The notes: a model not told the origin generated them from the sequence alone. DNA of 64,000 bases from CADEFQ01 sp035433705 (GCA_035433705.1 DAORVK010000008.1:1-64000), one strand, 5' to 3'. Counted from the stretch's first letter, positions 16,412 through 25,272 are shown. Made by a program: numbers and translations.

Positions 16412-19252
16412 TCAGTTACACGTCGCCAGGCCATTGATCCACGCAGTGATCAGCTGCACGCCCAGATCGTCTACGAGATTCGACGCGAGCGGCGGCATGG
16501 CGACCCCCGGGGTTCGCGTATCGATGCGCTCGAGAAGCACTGAACTCCCGGGTGCTCCGGGCGCGACGATGCGCGCGCCTGGCAGACCGAGACCGTCCTG
16601 CGGCACGACGTCGCAAGTATTGGTACCCGCGAGCGATGTGGCATAGCGCAGGTCCATATTCGTTCCGGTCGAGCCGCCCGGGCGGTGGCAGAACGCGCAA
16701 TTGGTGTGCAACCAAGCCCGGGCGCGTTCGGTGCCCGTGCCGCTCGTGCCGTACGGGTCGGGGATCACAGTCTGCGTCGAGGGGTCTGGAATCGGCGGCG
16801 AGAGCGTGTTGATCGCACTCAGCGTCACCAGCTGATTGGCGGTGCGCCCTGTCGCGGGGTACAGCAGGTTGCCGTTCAGCTGCCCCGTCTCGAGCCCGAG
16901 GCTGCGACCCGCAGCCGCAGTGTGGCAGGCGCGGCATTGCGCCTCGCTCGGGAAGATCCAGTCCTGCGTACCGATCGTGACGGTCTTGCCGCCGACGACG
17001 CGCGTTGCTTCGGTGCCGGCAGCGTTCCATTCGTAGGTGTAGCCCGCCCAGTTGTTCGGGGCGCTGGTGTGGCGCATGAACAGGCGCGTCTCGACCAGGC
17101 GCGTGCCGATGCTGAAATCCTTGCGCAGCACGGTGCCCGGCGGAAAATTCCAATCGTGGTCGGCGGCACTCGTGTCGATGTTCTGGCCGTTCGGCAGGGC
17201 GAGCCAGCGTGTCTTGTCCGCGCCATCGGACCAGAAGCCGGCGTTCGGCGCGTAGGGGATGAGCCCCGATGCGGGTTGCGCAGGATTGCCGCTCGCCCCG
17301 CAACCGGTCGCCGAAAACTGCGTCGCCACGCCGCCACCGCCGCCTGCGCCCTGCACGAGCTGGTAGAGGCCGCCGCCGTTGATGTCAACAACGAAGAGCT
17401 CGCCGTTCACCGCTTCACCGAACGAGGAAATCCCGAGGCCACCGGTCGACAGACCCTGCGCGGCCGTAACGACGACGGTCGGTGACGAAGCAGCCGGTAT
17501 GTTCCAGATCAGGCCACTGCCATAGTCGCCGAAAACATAGCGGCCCACGAGGGAAGGAATGGCCGTGCCGCGATAGACATACCCGCCTGTCACGGAGAAT
17601 CCCACGTTCGGGTTGTCGTACTCCGCAATCGGCGCCTGGAAGGACCCCGTAACCCCGGGACAGGAGTTCGCGGTGGTCAGCGTGCCCTCGCGACAACGCC
17701 AACCGTAATTACCGCCGCTGACGACGCGGTCGATTTCTTCACGAGCAGCCTGACCGACGTCACCCACCCAGAGATCGTGAGAGCCGCCGCGATCGAAACT
17801 CCAACGCCACGGGTTCCTGAGGCCATACGCGTAGATTTCGCGACACTGCGGCGAGGTCGTGCTGCCGCTCGTGCACATTCCGCCAGTGCCGGCAAACGGA
17901 TTCGTTGCTGGAATCGTGTAACCAGTAGTCGCGGGTCCGCCGACATCGATACGCAGCATCTTCCCGAGCAGCGTCTGCAGGTTCTGGCTATTGCCGATCG
18001 GGCCGTGCTGATCGTTGCCGCCGCCACCGTCGCCGAAACCAACATAGAGCAAACCTTCCGGCCCGAAGGCGATGTTGCCGCCGTTGTGATTGGACTCGGG
18101 CTGGCTGACTGTCAGCAGCACATTCTCACTATTGGGGTCGAGCGTGCTGCCGCCGCTCACAAGCGTGAATGCGGCAATGCGTGAGGTGAGTGGCCCGGGC
18201 ACCGTAGTCGTGTAGGAGAGGAACACGCGCGGATCCGTCGGAAAATTCGGATGGAAGGCCATGCCGAGCAGGCCGCGCTCGCCGCCCGAGCTCACTCGTG
18301 CGGTGATATCGATGAAATCCGTGGTCGTCGAGGCACCCGGCACATTGTCGAACATGCGCACCCGACCGCCCTGCTGCACGACATACCAGCGCGACGCGTT
18401 GTTCGGCGCCTGCAGCATCGCGACCGGTGTATTGAAAGTGAGGTTCGGAAATACCCGGGTCACTGCCAGAGTCGTCGTCGGCTCGGCGCCGGCGAGACAG
18501 GTTGTGTTGCCTGGCCGGGAATCAAGGCCGGAGACCGGCACATTCGGCGTCGTGACACTCACTTGCCCCGACTGCGCCGATTCGTTCGGCGGTGTCGCCG
18601 CGTCGACGGCGCTCACGCGGTAGGTGTACGCGGTGTTCGCAACGACCGTGTTGTCCGTGTAACTGTTTGTGGTGGGCGAAGCGAGCGCTGTCGCGCTGCC
18701 GTTGCGATAGACGCGATAGCCAGCGACTCCGCTGCCTCCCGCGTTGTCGGTCGATGCGGCCCAGGTGAGCTGCACCTGTGTCGGCGTGGGGGCGGTTGCC
18801 TGCAGGTTCGCCGGCACCGACGGCGGTGTGGTGTCGGCCGCGGCAGGGGTCGTGATGTTTGCCGTCACGGACAAGCCCGACTCATTGGGCGGGGTCGCCG
18901 CGTCGAAGGCGCGCACCTGATAGGTGTACGTCGTATTGGCAGCGACCGAGTTGTCGGCGTAGCTGTTGGTCGTGGGGGACGCGAGCGGCGTCGCGCTGCC
19001 GTTACGGTAGACGCGGTAGCCCGCGAGCCCGCGGCCACCGGCGTTGTCGGTCGAAGCTCCCCACGTGAGCTGAACCTGCGTCGGCGCCGGCGCGGTTGCC
19101 TGCAGGTTCGCCGGTACGGAGGGCGGCGTCGTGTCCGCGGCCGGCGGGTTGGGGTCGTTGTCGTAGGAGTTGCCGGTCCCGCACCCGGAGAGAGCGACGC
19201 AACCGACGGCGAACGCAATGAACAGCAATCCCTGCAGCTTCGCGCGATTCAT
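16412..19252 (-). CDS. lipoprotein fusing two FN3 repeats, a PQQ-type sugar dehydrogenase propeller and a diheme cytochrome c domain
   Basis: 946 residues. The lipobox LSGC (Cys24) anchors it in a membrane. Residues about 39-138 and 139-238 are two near-identical fibronectin III repeats. A glucose/sorbosone dehydrogenase-type six-blade propeller follows, roughly 255-640 (RGLLGMAFHPNFPTDPRVFL, ESNHNGGNIAFGPEGLLYVG, YAYGLRNPWRWSFD). The C-terminal 280 residues carry two CxxCH heme sites (CRACH and CAFCH) in the context of the SO2930-like diheme cytochromes. It is likely an outer-membrane or periplasmic oxidase passing electrons from a sugar-like substrate to its own hemes. PQQ use is assumed from family membership. 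Substrate unknown. Confidence 0.85.
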   Translation of the reverse strand: MNRAKLQGLLFIAFAVGCVALSGCGTGNSYDNDPNPPAADTTPPSVPANLQATAPAPTQVQLTWGASTDNAGGRGLAGYRVYRNGSATPLASPTTNSYADNSVAANTTYTYQVRAFDAATPPNESGLSVTANITTPAAADTTPPSVPANLQATAPTPTQVQLTWAASTDNAGGSGVAGYRVYRNGSATALASPTTNSYTDNTVVANTAYTYRVSAVDAATPPNESAQSGQVSVTTPNVPVSGLDSRPGNTTCLAGAEPTTTLAVTRVFPNLTFNTPVAMLQAPNNASRWYVVQQGGRVRMFDNVPGASTTTDFIDITARVSSGGERGLLGMAFHPNFPTDPRVFLSYTTTVPGPLTSRIAAFTLVSGGSTLDPNSENVLLTVSQPESNHNGGNIAFGPEGLLYVGFGDGGGGNDQHGPIGNSQNLQTLLGKMLRIDVGGPATTGYTIPATNPFAGTGGMCTSGSTTSPQCREIYAYGLRNPWRWSFDRGGSHDLWVGDVGQAAREEIDRVVSGGNYGWRCREGTLTTANSCPGVTGSFQAPIAEYDNPNVGFSVTGGYVYRGTAIPSLVGRYVFGDYGSGLIWNIPAASSPTVVVTAAQGLSTGGLGISSFGEAVNGELFVVDINGGGLYQLVQGAGGGGGVATQFSATGCGASGNPAQPASGLIPYAPNAGFWSDGADKTRWLALPNGQNIDTSAADHDWNFPPGTVLRKDFSIGTRLVETRLFMRHTSAPNNWAGYTYEWNAAGTEATRVVGGKTVTIGTQDWIFPSEAQCRACHTAAAGRSLGLETGQLNGNLLYPATGRTANQLVTLSAINTLSPPIPDPSTQTVIPDPYGTSGTGTERARAWLHTNCAFCHRPGGSTGTNMDLRYATSLAGTNTCDVVPQDGLGLPGARIVAPGAPGSSVLLERIDTRTPGVAMPPLASNLVDDLGVQLITAWINGLATCN
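18539..19138 (-). repeat. tandem 300-bp repeat encoding the two FN3 domains
   Basis: Two in-frame 300-bp units (18839-19138 and 18539-18838) encode 100-residue FN3 domains that match at about 76 of their first 90 residues by eye. The last ten residues differ. This looks like a fairly recent internal duplication. Confidence 0.85.
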
Positions 19253-19385
19253 GTGATACCCCCGGATATACTGCCCGGAGTCGATCCGGACGACATATCG
19301 AAATCCGCCCCATGCTTACATACTTGCTGCGCATGAGGAACAGGGGCGGCTGTAGGGAAACACCGACAGCCGCGCGGTCGGCTGC

Positions 19386-20144
19386 ATGAAACCAGCACGG
19401 ATCGTCCACCTTGTGGCACACCGCGGCAATGCACGCGAGTTTCCCGAGAATACGCTGCCAGCGCTGCAATCCGCACTCGACCTGGGTGCGCGGTTTCTCG
19501 AGATCGACACGCACCTCTCATCCGACGGGGTACCCGTCGTGATCCACGACGCCGACCTCGCCCGCACGACCGGCGCCACAGGCAACGTCTTCGACAAGCC
19601 CGTGGCGGAGCTCGTGAACACCGAAGCCGCGGAACGGCAGCGATTTGGCGCGCAATATGCCGGTACCTGCATCCCGACCCTCGCCGACGCGGCGCGCCTG
19701 CTCGACGACCGGCCCGAGGTCACTCTCTTCGTCGAAGTGAAGCGTGCCAGCCTTGCCCGCTTCGGACACGACCAGGTCGTGCCGCAGATTCTCGAAGCGG
19801 TGCGTCCGTGGCGCTCGCAGGTCGTCATCATCTCCTTCGATCTGCCGGCGGTGTTCCGCGCCCGCCAGATCGGCGGCTTTCGCATCGGCTGGGTGCTGCC
19901 GCACTACGACAGCCATACGCGCCTCAAGTGCGAGGCCCTGCAACCCGAGTTCCTGTTCTGCGACGAGGAGAAGCTCGGCGCGGGCGAGCCGCTCTGGCGA
20001 GGCACCTGGCGCTGGGTGATCTACGAGGTCACGACGATCGAGCTGGCGCTTTCGCTCGCGGCGCGCGGCGCCGATTTCGTCGAGACGATGGCCGTGCGCG
20101 AACTCGGCGTCGCAATGCGCGCACGCAACAGCACCATCGCGTAG
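19386..20144 (+). CDS. glycerophosphodiester phosphodiesterase (GDPD)
   Basis: 252 residues with the GDPD signature AHRGN plus FPENTLPAL, the metal-binding pair in LEIDTHLSSDG, VVIHD with the second catalytic histidine, and FVEVKR. It hydrolyses glycerophosphodiesters to glycerol-3-phosphate and an alcohol. No signal peptide is visible, so a cytoplasmic UgpQ-like role is likely. It begins a three-gene operon: four bases separate it from a GlpD-like dehydrogenase, followed by a glycerol-kinase-like gene. Together these genes feed phospholipid-derived glycerol into central metabolism. Its start lies 133 bp from that of the divergent FN3/cytochrome lipoprotein. Confidence 0.93.
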   Translation: MKPARIVHLVAHRGNAREFPENTLPALQSALDLGARFLEIDTHLSSDGVPVVIHDADLARTTGATGNVFDKPVAELVNTEAAERQRFGAQYAGTCIPTLADAARLLDDRPEVTLFVEVKRASLARFGHDQVVPQILEAVRPWRSQVVIISFDLPAVFRARQIGGFRIGWVLPHYDSHTRLKCEALQPEFLFCDEEKLGAGEPLWRGTWRWVIYEVTTIELALSLAARGADFVETMAVRELGVAMRARNSTIA

Positions 20145-20148
20145 CCGC

Positions 20149-21333
20149 ATGACCCTCGCCTTCGACCTCGTGATCGTCGGCGGCGGCATCCATGGGGTCG
20201 GCGTCGCCCAGCGGGCCGCCGCCACGGGTCATCGCGTGCTCCTGCTCGAGAAAACCGCGATTGCCGCAGGCACCTCGAGTCGCTCCAGCAAGCTCATTCA
20301 CGGTGGGCTGCGCTATCTCGAAACCGGCCAGCTGCGGCTCGTGCGCGAGAGCCTGCACGAACGCACCGCATTGCTGCGCCTCGCGCCGGAACTGGTGCGC
20401 CTGCAGCGATTCCACATCCCGGTCTACGCCGACACGCGCCGGCGACCGTGGGTGCTCGCCACGGGGCTCGCGCTCTACGCGGGGCTTGCGGGATTCGCCG
20501 GCGGTGCGGGCTTCGGCCTCGTCCCGCGCAGCGAGTGGGAGGCGCTGGACGGGCTCGCGACTCGCGGCCTCGAGCGGGTCTTCTGGTATCACGACGGACA
20601 GACTGATGACGCCGCACTGGCGCGCGCCGTGTGGGCCTCGGCGCAACGGCTCGGCGCGCAATCCGCGATCCCTGCCACCTTCATCGGTGCGGAGCGACGC
20701 GATGCCGAAGTGGTCGTGCGCTATGCCGCAGACGGCAAGGTGCACGAATGTCGCGCGCAAGTCCTCGTGAATGCCGCAGGGCCCTGGGCGGCGCGGGTCG
20801 CGCGCGAGATAACGCCGGCCGGCGCGGTTGCGGATGTGGAGCTGGTGCAGGGCACGCACCTGTTGCTGCAGTCGGCACCGCCGGCGCGAGGCATTTACTA
20901 TGTCGAGAGCCCGCGGGACGGCCGCGCAATCTTCGTGATGCCGTTTCACGGAGCGCTGATGATCGGCACGACGGAGCTGCGTTATCGCGCCGGGCCTGAC
21001 GAAGTCGCGCCAACCGCCGGCGAATCGCACTACCTGCTCGGCATCCTGCGGCGCTACTTTCCCGGCGTGGCGGCAGCCAGCGCCGCGAGTCCCCCGAGCG
21101 CCTTCGCGGGGCTTCGGGTGCTCCCGGGCGGCCCGGGCCACGCGTTTCACCGCTCGCGCGAGACCCATCTCGCAGTCGACCGTGAGCAGGCGCCGCGGGT
21201 GATCGCCATCTACGGCGGCAAGCTCACCACCTTTCGCGCAACGGCGGCCCAGGTGCTACGCCGCGTCGCCTCGTCCCTTCCCTCCCGTCGTGCGGTCGCC
21301 GATGTCGACACCTTGCCACTCACGCCGGCCTGA
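20149..21333 (+). CDS. glpD: FAD-dependent glycerol-3-phosphate dehydrogenase, short form
   Basis: 394 residues. The N-terminal FAD-binding motif is DLVIVGGGIHGVGVAQRAA. GlpD-typical segments follow: TSSRSSKLIHGGLRYLETGQ, VLVNAAGPWA, FVMPFHGALMIGTTE, VIAIYGGKLTTFR. It oxidises sn-glycerol-3-phosphate to dihydroxyacetone phosphate and passes electrons to quinone. It stops soon after the GGKLTTFR segment, so it lacks the roughly 100-residue C-terminal helical domain of classical GlpD. The frame is intact, so this is a short variant rather than an obvious pseudogene. It sits between the GDPD and kinase genes and overlaps the latter by 32 bp. Confidence 0.85.
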   Translation: MTLAFDLVIVGGGIHGVGVAQRAAATGHRVLLLEKTAIAAGTSSRSSKLIHGGLRYLETGQLRLVRESLHERTALLRLAPELVRLQRFHIPVYADTRRRPWVLATGLALYAGLAGFAGGAGFGLVPRSEWEALDGLATRGLERVFWYHDGQTDDAALARAVWASAQRLGAQSAIPATFIGAERRDAEVVVRYAADGKVHECRAQVLVNAAGPWAARVAREITPAGAVADVELVQGTHLLLQSAPPARGIYYVESPRDGRAIFVMPFHGALMIGTTELRYRAGPDEVAPTAGESHYLLGILRRYFPGVAAASAASPPSAFAGLRVLPGGPGHAFHRSRETHLAVDREQAPRVIAIYGGKLTTFRATAAQVLRRVASSLPSRRAVADVDTLPLTPA

Positions 21334-22756
21334 CACCTGGCTCGCGCTCGATCAGGGCGGACAGGGCAGTCGCGCGATTCTCTTCGACGACGAAGGCCGC
21401 GAGCTCGCGCAGGCGCGCGTGCCCATCGCGACGACGCGCATCGGCGACGATCGGGTGGAGCACGATCCGGAGGAAATCGTCACATCGCTGCGTGAGTCGG
21501 TGGCACGCGCGCTCGCGACACGCGGCGATGCACCTTGGCCCACCGCTGCCGGACTTGCGACGCAGCGCTCGAGCATCGTGTGCTGGCGGCGGGCATCCGG
21601 GGAGGCACTCTCACCGGTCATTTCCTGGCAGGACCGCCGCGCAGAGGCAGCACTCGTGCCCTTGCGCGCACACGAAGCTCGAGTGCGCCACCTCTCGGGG
21701 CTGCCACTGTCGGCGCACTATGGCGCGACGAAAATCCGCTGGTGTGTCGATCACTTGCCCGCGGTGCGCGAAGCCGCTGCGCGCGGCGAGTTGATCGTCG
21801 GCCCGCTCGCAACCTTCCTCGCGAGCCGGCTCATCGGCCGCGCGGCGGCGGTTGATCCCGCGAACGCCTCGCGCACGCAGCTGTGGGATGCGGAACGCGG
21901 CGCATGGTCCGCGGAGCTGCTGGCGCTCTTCGGCGTGGAGCGGGACTGGCTGCCGGCCCCAGGCCTGACCACGCTCGACGCCCCGATAACCGAAAATCTG
22001 GTGCCCGGCACCAGGCTTTCGGTTGTGACGGGGGACCAATCGGCAGTGCCGTTCGCGTGGGGGCCGCCGCGCGAGGACACGCTGTATCTCAACCTCGGCA
22101 CCGGTGCATTCCTGCAACGCACGACCGGCACACGCCGCCCCGAGCCAGGCCCGCTGCTCGGCAGCGTGCTGTACGGCGACGCGGCAAGCACCCTGTACTC
22201 GCTCGAAGGCACCGTCAACGGGGCGGCGAGCGCCCTCGAATGGCTCGCGGCGCGTGACTCGCTCGATCTCGCGGCGGCCTGGCGCCGCTGGGAAGCGACC
22301 GCGCCCGCTGCGCGTGCGGCACCCGACCTTCTCTTTCTCAACGGCATCTCGGGCCTCGGCTCGCCGTACTGGCGCAGCCATTTCGAATCGCGCTTCGTGG
22401 GCGACGGCGACGGCGGCGCCCGTTTTGCGGCGCTGGTCGCCAGCATCGCGTATCTCGTGCGCGAGAACTTCAACGCACTCCGTGGCGCCGGACCGATCGC
22501 GCGCGCGATCGTGACCGGCGGCCTCTCGCAATCGAACGGACTCGTGCAGTTGATCGCCGACCTCTGCGGCATTCCCCTCCTGCGACCCAAGGACTCCGAG
22601 GCGACAGCGCGCGGGGTATTCGGGCTCCTGATACGGGCCCGCGCACCCGCGCCTCCCGACGGCGAAAGCCAGTCGTTCGAGCCGGGCGCCACGATGCAGG
22701 CAGACGCAGGACATCGCCGCTGGCGCGACGCCATGCTTCAGGCCCTGGCGAGCTGA
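21302..22756 (+). CDS. FGGY-family carbohydrate kinase, probably glycerol kinase-like
   Basis: 484 residues from ATG 21302 (a GTG at 21290 is possible), overlapping the glpD 3' end. FGGY features are ALDQGGQGSRAILFDDEGRE (phosphate-binding loop), GLATQRSSIVCW, ISWQDRRAE, GDQSAVPFAW, LNLGTGAFLQRT and the C-terminal ATP-binding segment AIVTGGLSQSNGLVQLIADL. Operon context with GDPD and GlpD suggests glycerol as substrate. However, the sequence is diverged from typical GlpK, so another polyol or sugar is possible. A large palindrome lies inside the gene at 21988-22024. Confidence 0.82.
   Translation: MSTPCHSRRPDTWLALDQGGQGSRAILFDDEGRELAQARVPIATTRIGDDRVEHDPEEIVTSLRESVARALATRGDAPWPTAAGLATQRSSIVCWRRASGEALSPVISWQDRRAEAALVPLRAHEARVRHLSGLPLSAHYGATKIRWCVDHLPAVREAAARGELIVGPLATFLASRLIGRAAAVDPANASRTQLWDAERGAWSAELLALFGVERDWLPAPGLTTLDAPITENLVPGTRLSVVTGDQSAVPFAWGPPREDTLYLNLGTGAFLQRTTGTRRPEPGPLLGSVLYGDAASTLYSLEGTVNGAASALEWLAARDSLDLAAAWRRWEATAPAARAAPDLLFLNGISGLGSPYWRSHFESRFVGDGDGGARFAALVASIAYLVRENFNALRGAGPIARAIVTGGLSQSNGLVQLIADLCGIPLLRPKDSEATARGVFGLLIRARAPAPPDGESQSFEPGATMQADAGHRRWRDAMLQALAS
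21988..22024. repeat. 37-bp imperfect palindrome inside the FGGY kinase gene
   Basis: Arms AACCGAAAATCTGGTGCC (21988-22005) and GGCACCAGGCTTTCGGTT (22007-22024) pair at 16 of 18 positions around one base. The words AACCGAAAA and GGCACCA also occur in the RAYT terminal repeats, though in a different arrangement. It encodes ordinary kinase sequence (ITENLVPGTRLSVVTG). Confidence 0.6.
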
Positions 22757-22767
22757 CGGGCGACGGG

Positions 22768-23820
22768 CTACGTGCCGAGGAGCGCCGCGACGCGCCGGTC
22801 AGCCCAGCTGGGCGCCGTGAGCTGCTCGAAGAAGCCGCAGTGGCCGCCGTGCGGCGTCAGTACGATGCTGAGTGCCGCGGGCGCTGCGAGGCGCGGCAGG
22901 TCCGACGGCGAGATGATCGGGTCGTCGAGCGCGGCGATGATGGTCGACGGCGCCTCAAGTTGCGCAAGCCGTTCGCCGGTGATCGCGTAACCCTCGAAGT
23001 AATCGTCAAGCGTCGGGAAGCTGGTGTGGGTGCTCACGAGCTCGGCGGTCATGTGACGCAGCCCGCCCCTGCGCATGAGCGCCGTGAAGTCGTAGTCCCC
23101 GGGCCATGCCGCCTGCTTCTTGACGAGCGAGCGGCTCCACTTCTGCACGAAATAGCGGCTGTAGAGCGGCGCGCCGTGCTCGAGGGCGTGGAGCGTGTGC
23201 TTCGGATCAAGCACCGGCGAGATTGCGACGACGCGTGCCACCTCGATACCCGCATGGCGCGCTGCCGCCGCCGCGCGCAACAGGAAATTGCCGCCCAGCG
23301 AAAAGCCGGCGAGGTACAGGGGCCGCCCCGTGGCGCCCCGCTGGATAGTGCGCAAGGCGCCGAGCACCTCGGACAGACGGCAGGAATGAAAGAGCTCGCG
23401 GTTGAGATGGTGGGTCTCGCCGTGATCGCGCAGATTGAGCCGCACGACCTCGTGTCCGCACTCAAAGAGCGTCTGCGCGAGCGACAGCACATAGAGCGAC
23501 TGCGCGCTGCCCTCCCAGCCGTGCAACACGATGGTGAGCGGCGCCCGCGGAGCGGCCCGCGCAGGGCGCGCGCAGAATGCCTGCAGGATCGTGCCGTCGC
23601 CGCAATCGATCAGCCGCTCGACGCTCGCTGCGACCATGGGCCGCGCCCGGCGCTCGACGGCGGGCCGCCGCCAGGGCAGGCTCGGCAGGATCGACTGGGC
23701 GTGCCCGCCCCGCAGCCAGAAGGGCGGCGAGATCGAGGCATCGACGATGGCGTGCGGATGATAGCGGGCGCCGGCCGCGATACCACCCTCGCGCCCCGCG
23801 TCAGGGAGCGGGGCGCGCAC
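22768..23820 (-). CDS. alpha/beta hydrolase, YheT type
   Basis: About 350 residues of the YheT/embryogenesis-associated EMB8-like family. Features are PPFWLRGGHAQSILPSL near the start, LHGWEGSAQSLYVLSLA, the RLNLRDHGETHHLN segment, the nucleophile elbow GFSLGGN, and a late histidine in TPHGGHCGFFE. It is predicted to be a serine esterase or lipase-like enzyme of unknown physiological substrate, probably cytoplasmic. The start is uncertain: a GTG at 23820 gives about a 20-bp overlap with the receiver-protein gene upstream, and no ribosome site is obvious. The frame stays open further upstream, but that part is shadow of the neighbour. Confidence 0.85.
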   Translation of the reverse strand: MRAPLPDAGREGGIAAGARYHPHAIVDASISPPFWLRGGHAQSILPSLPWRRPAVERRARPMVAASVERLIDCGDGTILQAFCARPARAAPRAPLTIVLHGWEGSAQSLYVLSLAQTLFECGHEVVRLNLRDHGETHHLNRELFHSCRLSEVLGALRTIQRGATGRPLYLAGFSLGGNFLLRAAAAARHAGIEVARVVAISPVLDPKHTLHALEHGAPLYSRYFVQKWSRSLVKKQAAWPGDYDFTALMRRGGLRHMTAELVSTHTSFPTLDDYFEGYAITGERLAQLEAPSTIIAALDDPIISPSDLPRLAAPAALSIVLTPHGGHCGFFEQLTAPSWADRRVAALLGT

Positions 23821-25198
23821 GCAGTTCGACGCGATTGTTCGCGTGGCCTGCCCGGTTCCAGTCGGCGGCCGTGAGGTCGCCCGCGATCGCGGGATAGGCG
23901 ATCGCGGTGTCGTCCGCGTCACCCGTCACGATGCGCACGTCGATCGCCCCGCTGCTCTCGCGGCGGCGCTCGGCGACCAGATTCGCAAACGCCAGCGATT
24001 CCCGCTGTGCGGGTCGCGTCCCGTCGAATGCGGGATTGCCGATCAGGTCGCAGCGGCCGACGGGAGTGTCGTCCGGCGCGAGCGACCAGCCTTCCGCCGC
24101 GTTGCCGATGAGACAGAATCGCCCCGGATAAGTCGTGACGTCCACTGCACCGCGAAAGCCGCCCGCCGCGAGCTTGTCGAGCGCATCGCGCACGACGACG
24201 AGGCGGTCGTTCGCGAGTGGAATTTCTCCATAGGGCACGAGCGCGCGCGCGAGGATGCCTTCGTCGGCGAGCGTGCGCGCAGCGAGGACACCCGATGCGA
24301 TCTCATCGGCACGTGCCGCTTCCGCGGCTTCGAGCGTTGCCACCTTCGTTTCAAGCGCCGCGGTCTGCGCGCGGGCGGTGACCAGTTGGGCGGCGAGCGC
24401 GCGACCGGCGCCGATCTCGCGCCACCAGAAGGCCCCTATCGCTGCCGCCGCCAACAGTGCCACGGCCGCCGCCACCCATCCCCAAGGACGCGGCGCCGCT
24501 GCCCGGGGCGCGGCCAACTGCGCCGGATCGGGCAACGCCTCCTGCACAGCGCCGCGCACGTCCTGGATCAGGCGTGCGGCGTGGTCATCGAAATGCGCGG
24601 TGATCGAGCGGCGCGAAGCGGCAACGTGCTCGCGAACGATGGCATCGACGATGGCGCGCAACTCCGCCGCGGTGGCGGACGGGCCTGCAATCGTCGGCTC
24701 GTCGGCAGCAAACGCCGGGATGGCTGCCGCCGCACTGGCGGGTGCCGATGCATGTGCGGGCGCGGGCGCGTCCTTGTCGCTGGGCATTACGGCGTCGAAC
24801 GCGCGCTGCTCATCCGTGCGGCGGTCCGGTATCAGCTTCAGCTGATACAGCACCTTCGATACGTCGGCCGGCTGGATCTGCTTTGGCAGCACACCGATCG
24901 CACCGAGCGCCCTAGCCTGCCCGACATACAGCTCCCCCTCCTGCGAGGTGTACATCATGATCGGGATCGTCGCCGTGCGCGGATTGTTCTTGATGATCTG
25001 CACGGCCTGAAAACCGTCCATGCCCGGCATCAGGTGGTCCATGAAGATGACGTCCGGTCGCTCGCCAGCGAGATACTCGATCGCCTGCTCGGCGGATTCG
25101 GTGGTATCCACCTCGATTTCGTATTTCGTGAGGATACGGGAGAGGAACGCGCGCGCCGACTTCGAATCGTCGACGATCAACGCACGTTTCGTCACCAT
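23801..25198 (-). CDS. membrane-anchored response-regulator receiver protein with periplasmic C-terminal domain
   Basis: 465 residues. Residues 1-120 form a complete CheY-type receiver: Asp10/Asp11, phospho-acceptor Asp54 (DVIFMDHLMPGMDG), Thr84 and Lys106. An Ala/Pro-rich linker follows, then a helical segment (about 175-222) and one transmembrane span (about 240-259, WVAAAVALLAAAAIGAFWW). After it come a coiled coil (262-310) and a 150-residue domain ending in NNRVELRARP, which resembles the last strand of OmpA-type peptidoglycan-binding domains. With the receiver in the cytoplasm, the C-terminal domain would be periplasmic. No histidine kinase gene is nearby. This architecture is unusual; function unknown. 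Confidence 0.8.
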   Translation of the reverse strand: MVTKRALIVDDSKSARAFLSRILTKYEIEVDTTESAEQAIEYLAGERPDVIFMDHLMPGMDGFQAVQIIKNNPRTATIPIMMYTSQEGELYVGQARALGAIGVLPKQIQPADVSKVLYQLKLIPDRRTDEQRAFDAVMPSDKDAPAPAHASAPASAAAAIPAFAADEPTIAGPSATAAELRAIVDAIVREHVAASRRSITAHFDDHAARLIQDVRGAVQEALPDPAQLAAPRAAAPRPWGWVAAAVALLAAAAIGAFWWREIGAGRALAAQLVTARAQTAALETKVATLEAAEAARADEIASGVLAARTLADEGILARALVPYGEIPLANDRLVVVRDALDKLAAGGFRGAVDVTTYPGRFCLIGNAAEGWSLAPDDTPVGRCDLIGNPAFDGTRPAQRESLAFANLVAERRRESSGAIDVRIVTGDADDTAIAYPAIAGDLTAADWNRAGHANNRVELRARPAP

Positions 25199-25266
25199 GC
25201 AAGCTCCCGCGCAGTGCGCGTTGGGGTCAAACGGCAGGCGTGGAAGTCTAGCGCAGAACGGCGCGT

Positions 25267-25272
25267 TACACT
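25267..25272 (+). promoter_or_regulatory. -10 hexamer TACACT for the YdbH-type gene
   Basis: TACACT ends seven bases before the GTG at 25280, so transcription would begin at the start codon. No ribosome site is visible upstream of either candidate start. The -35 region is not recognisable. Confidence 0.35.
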
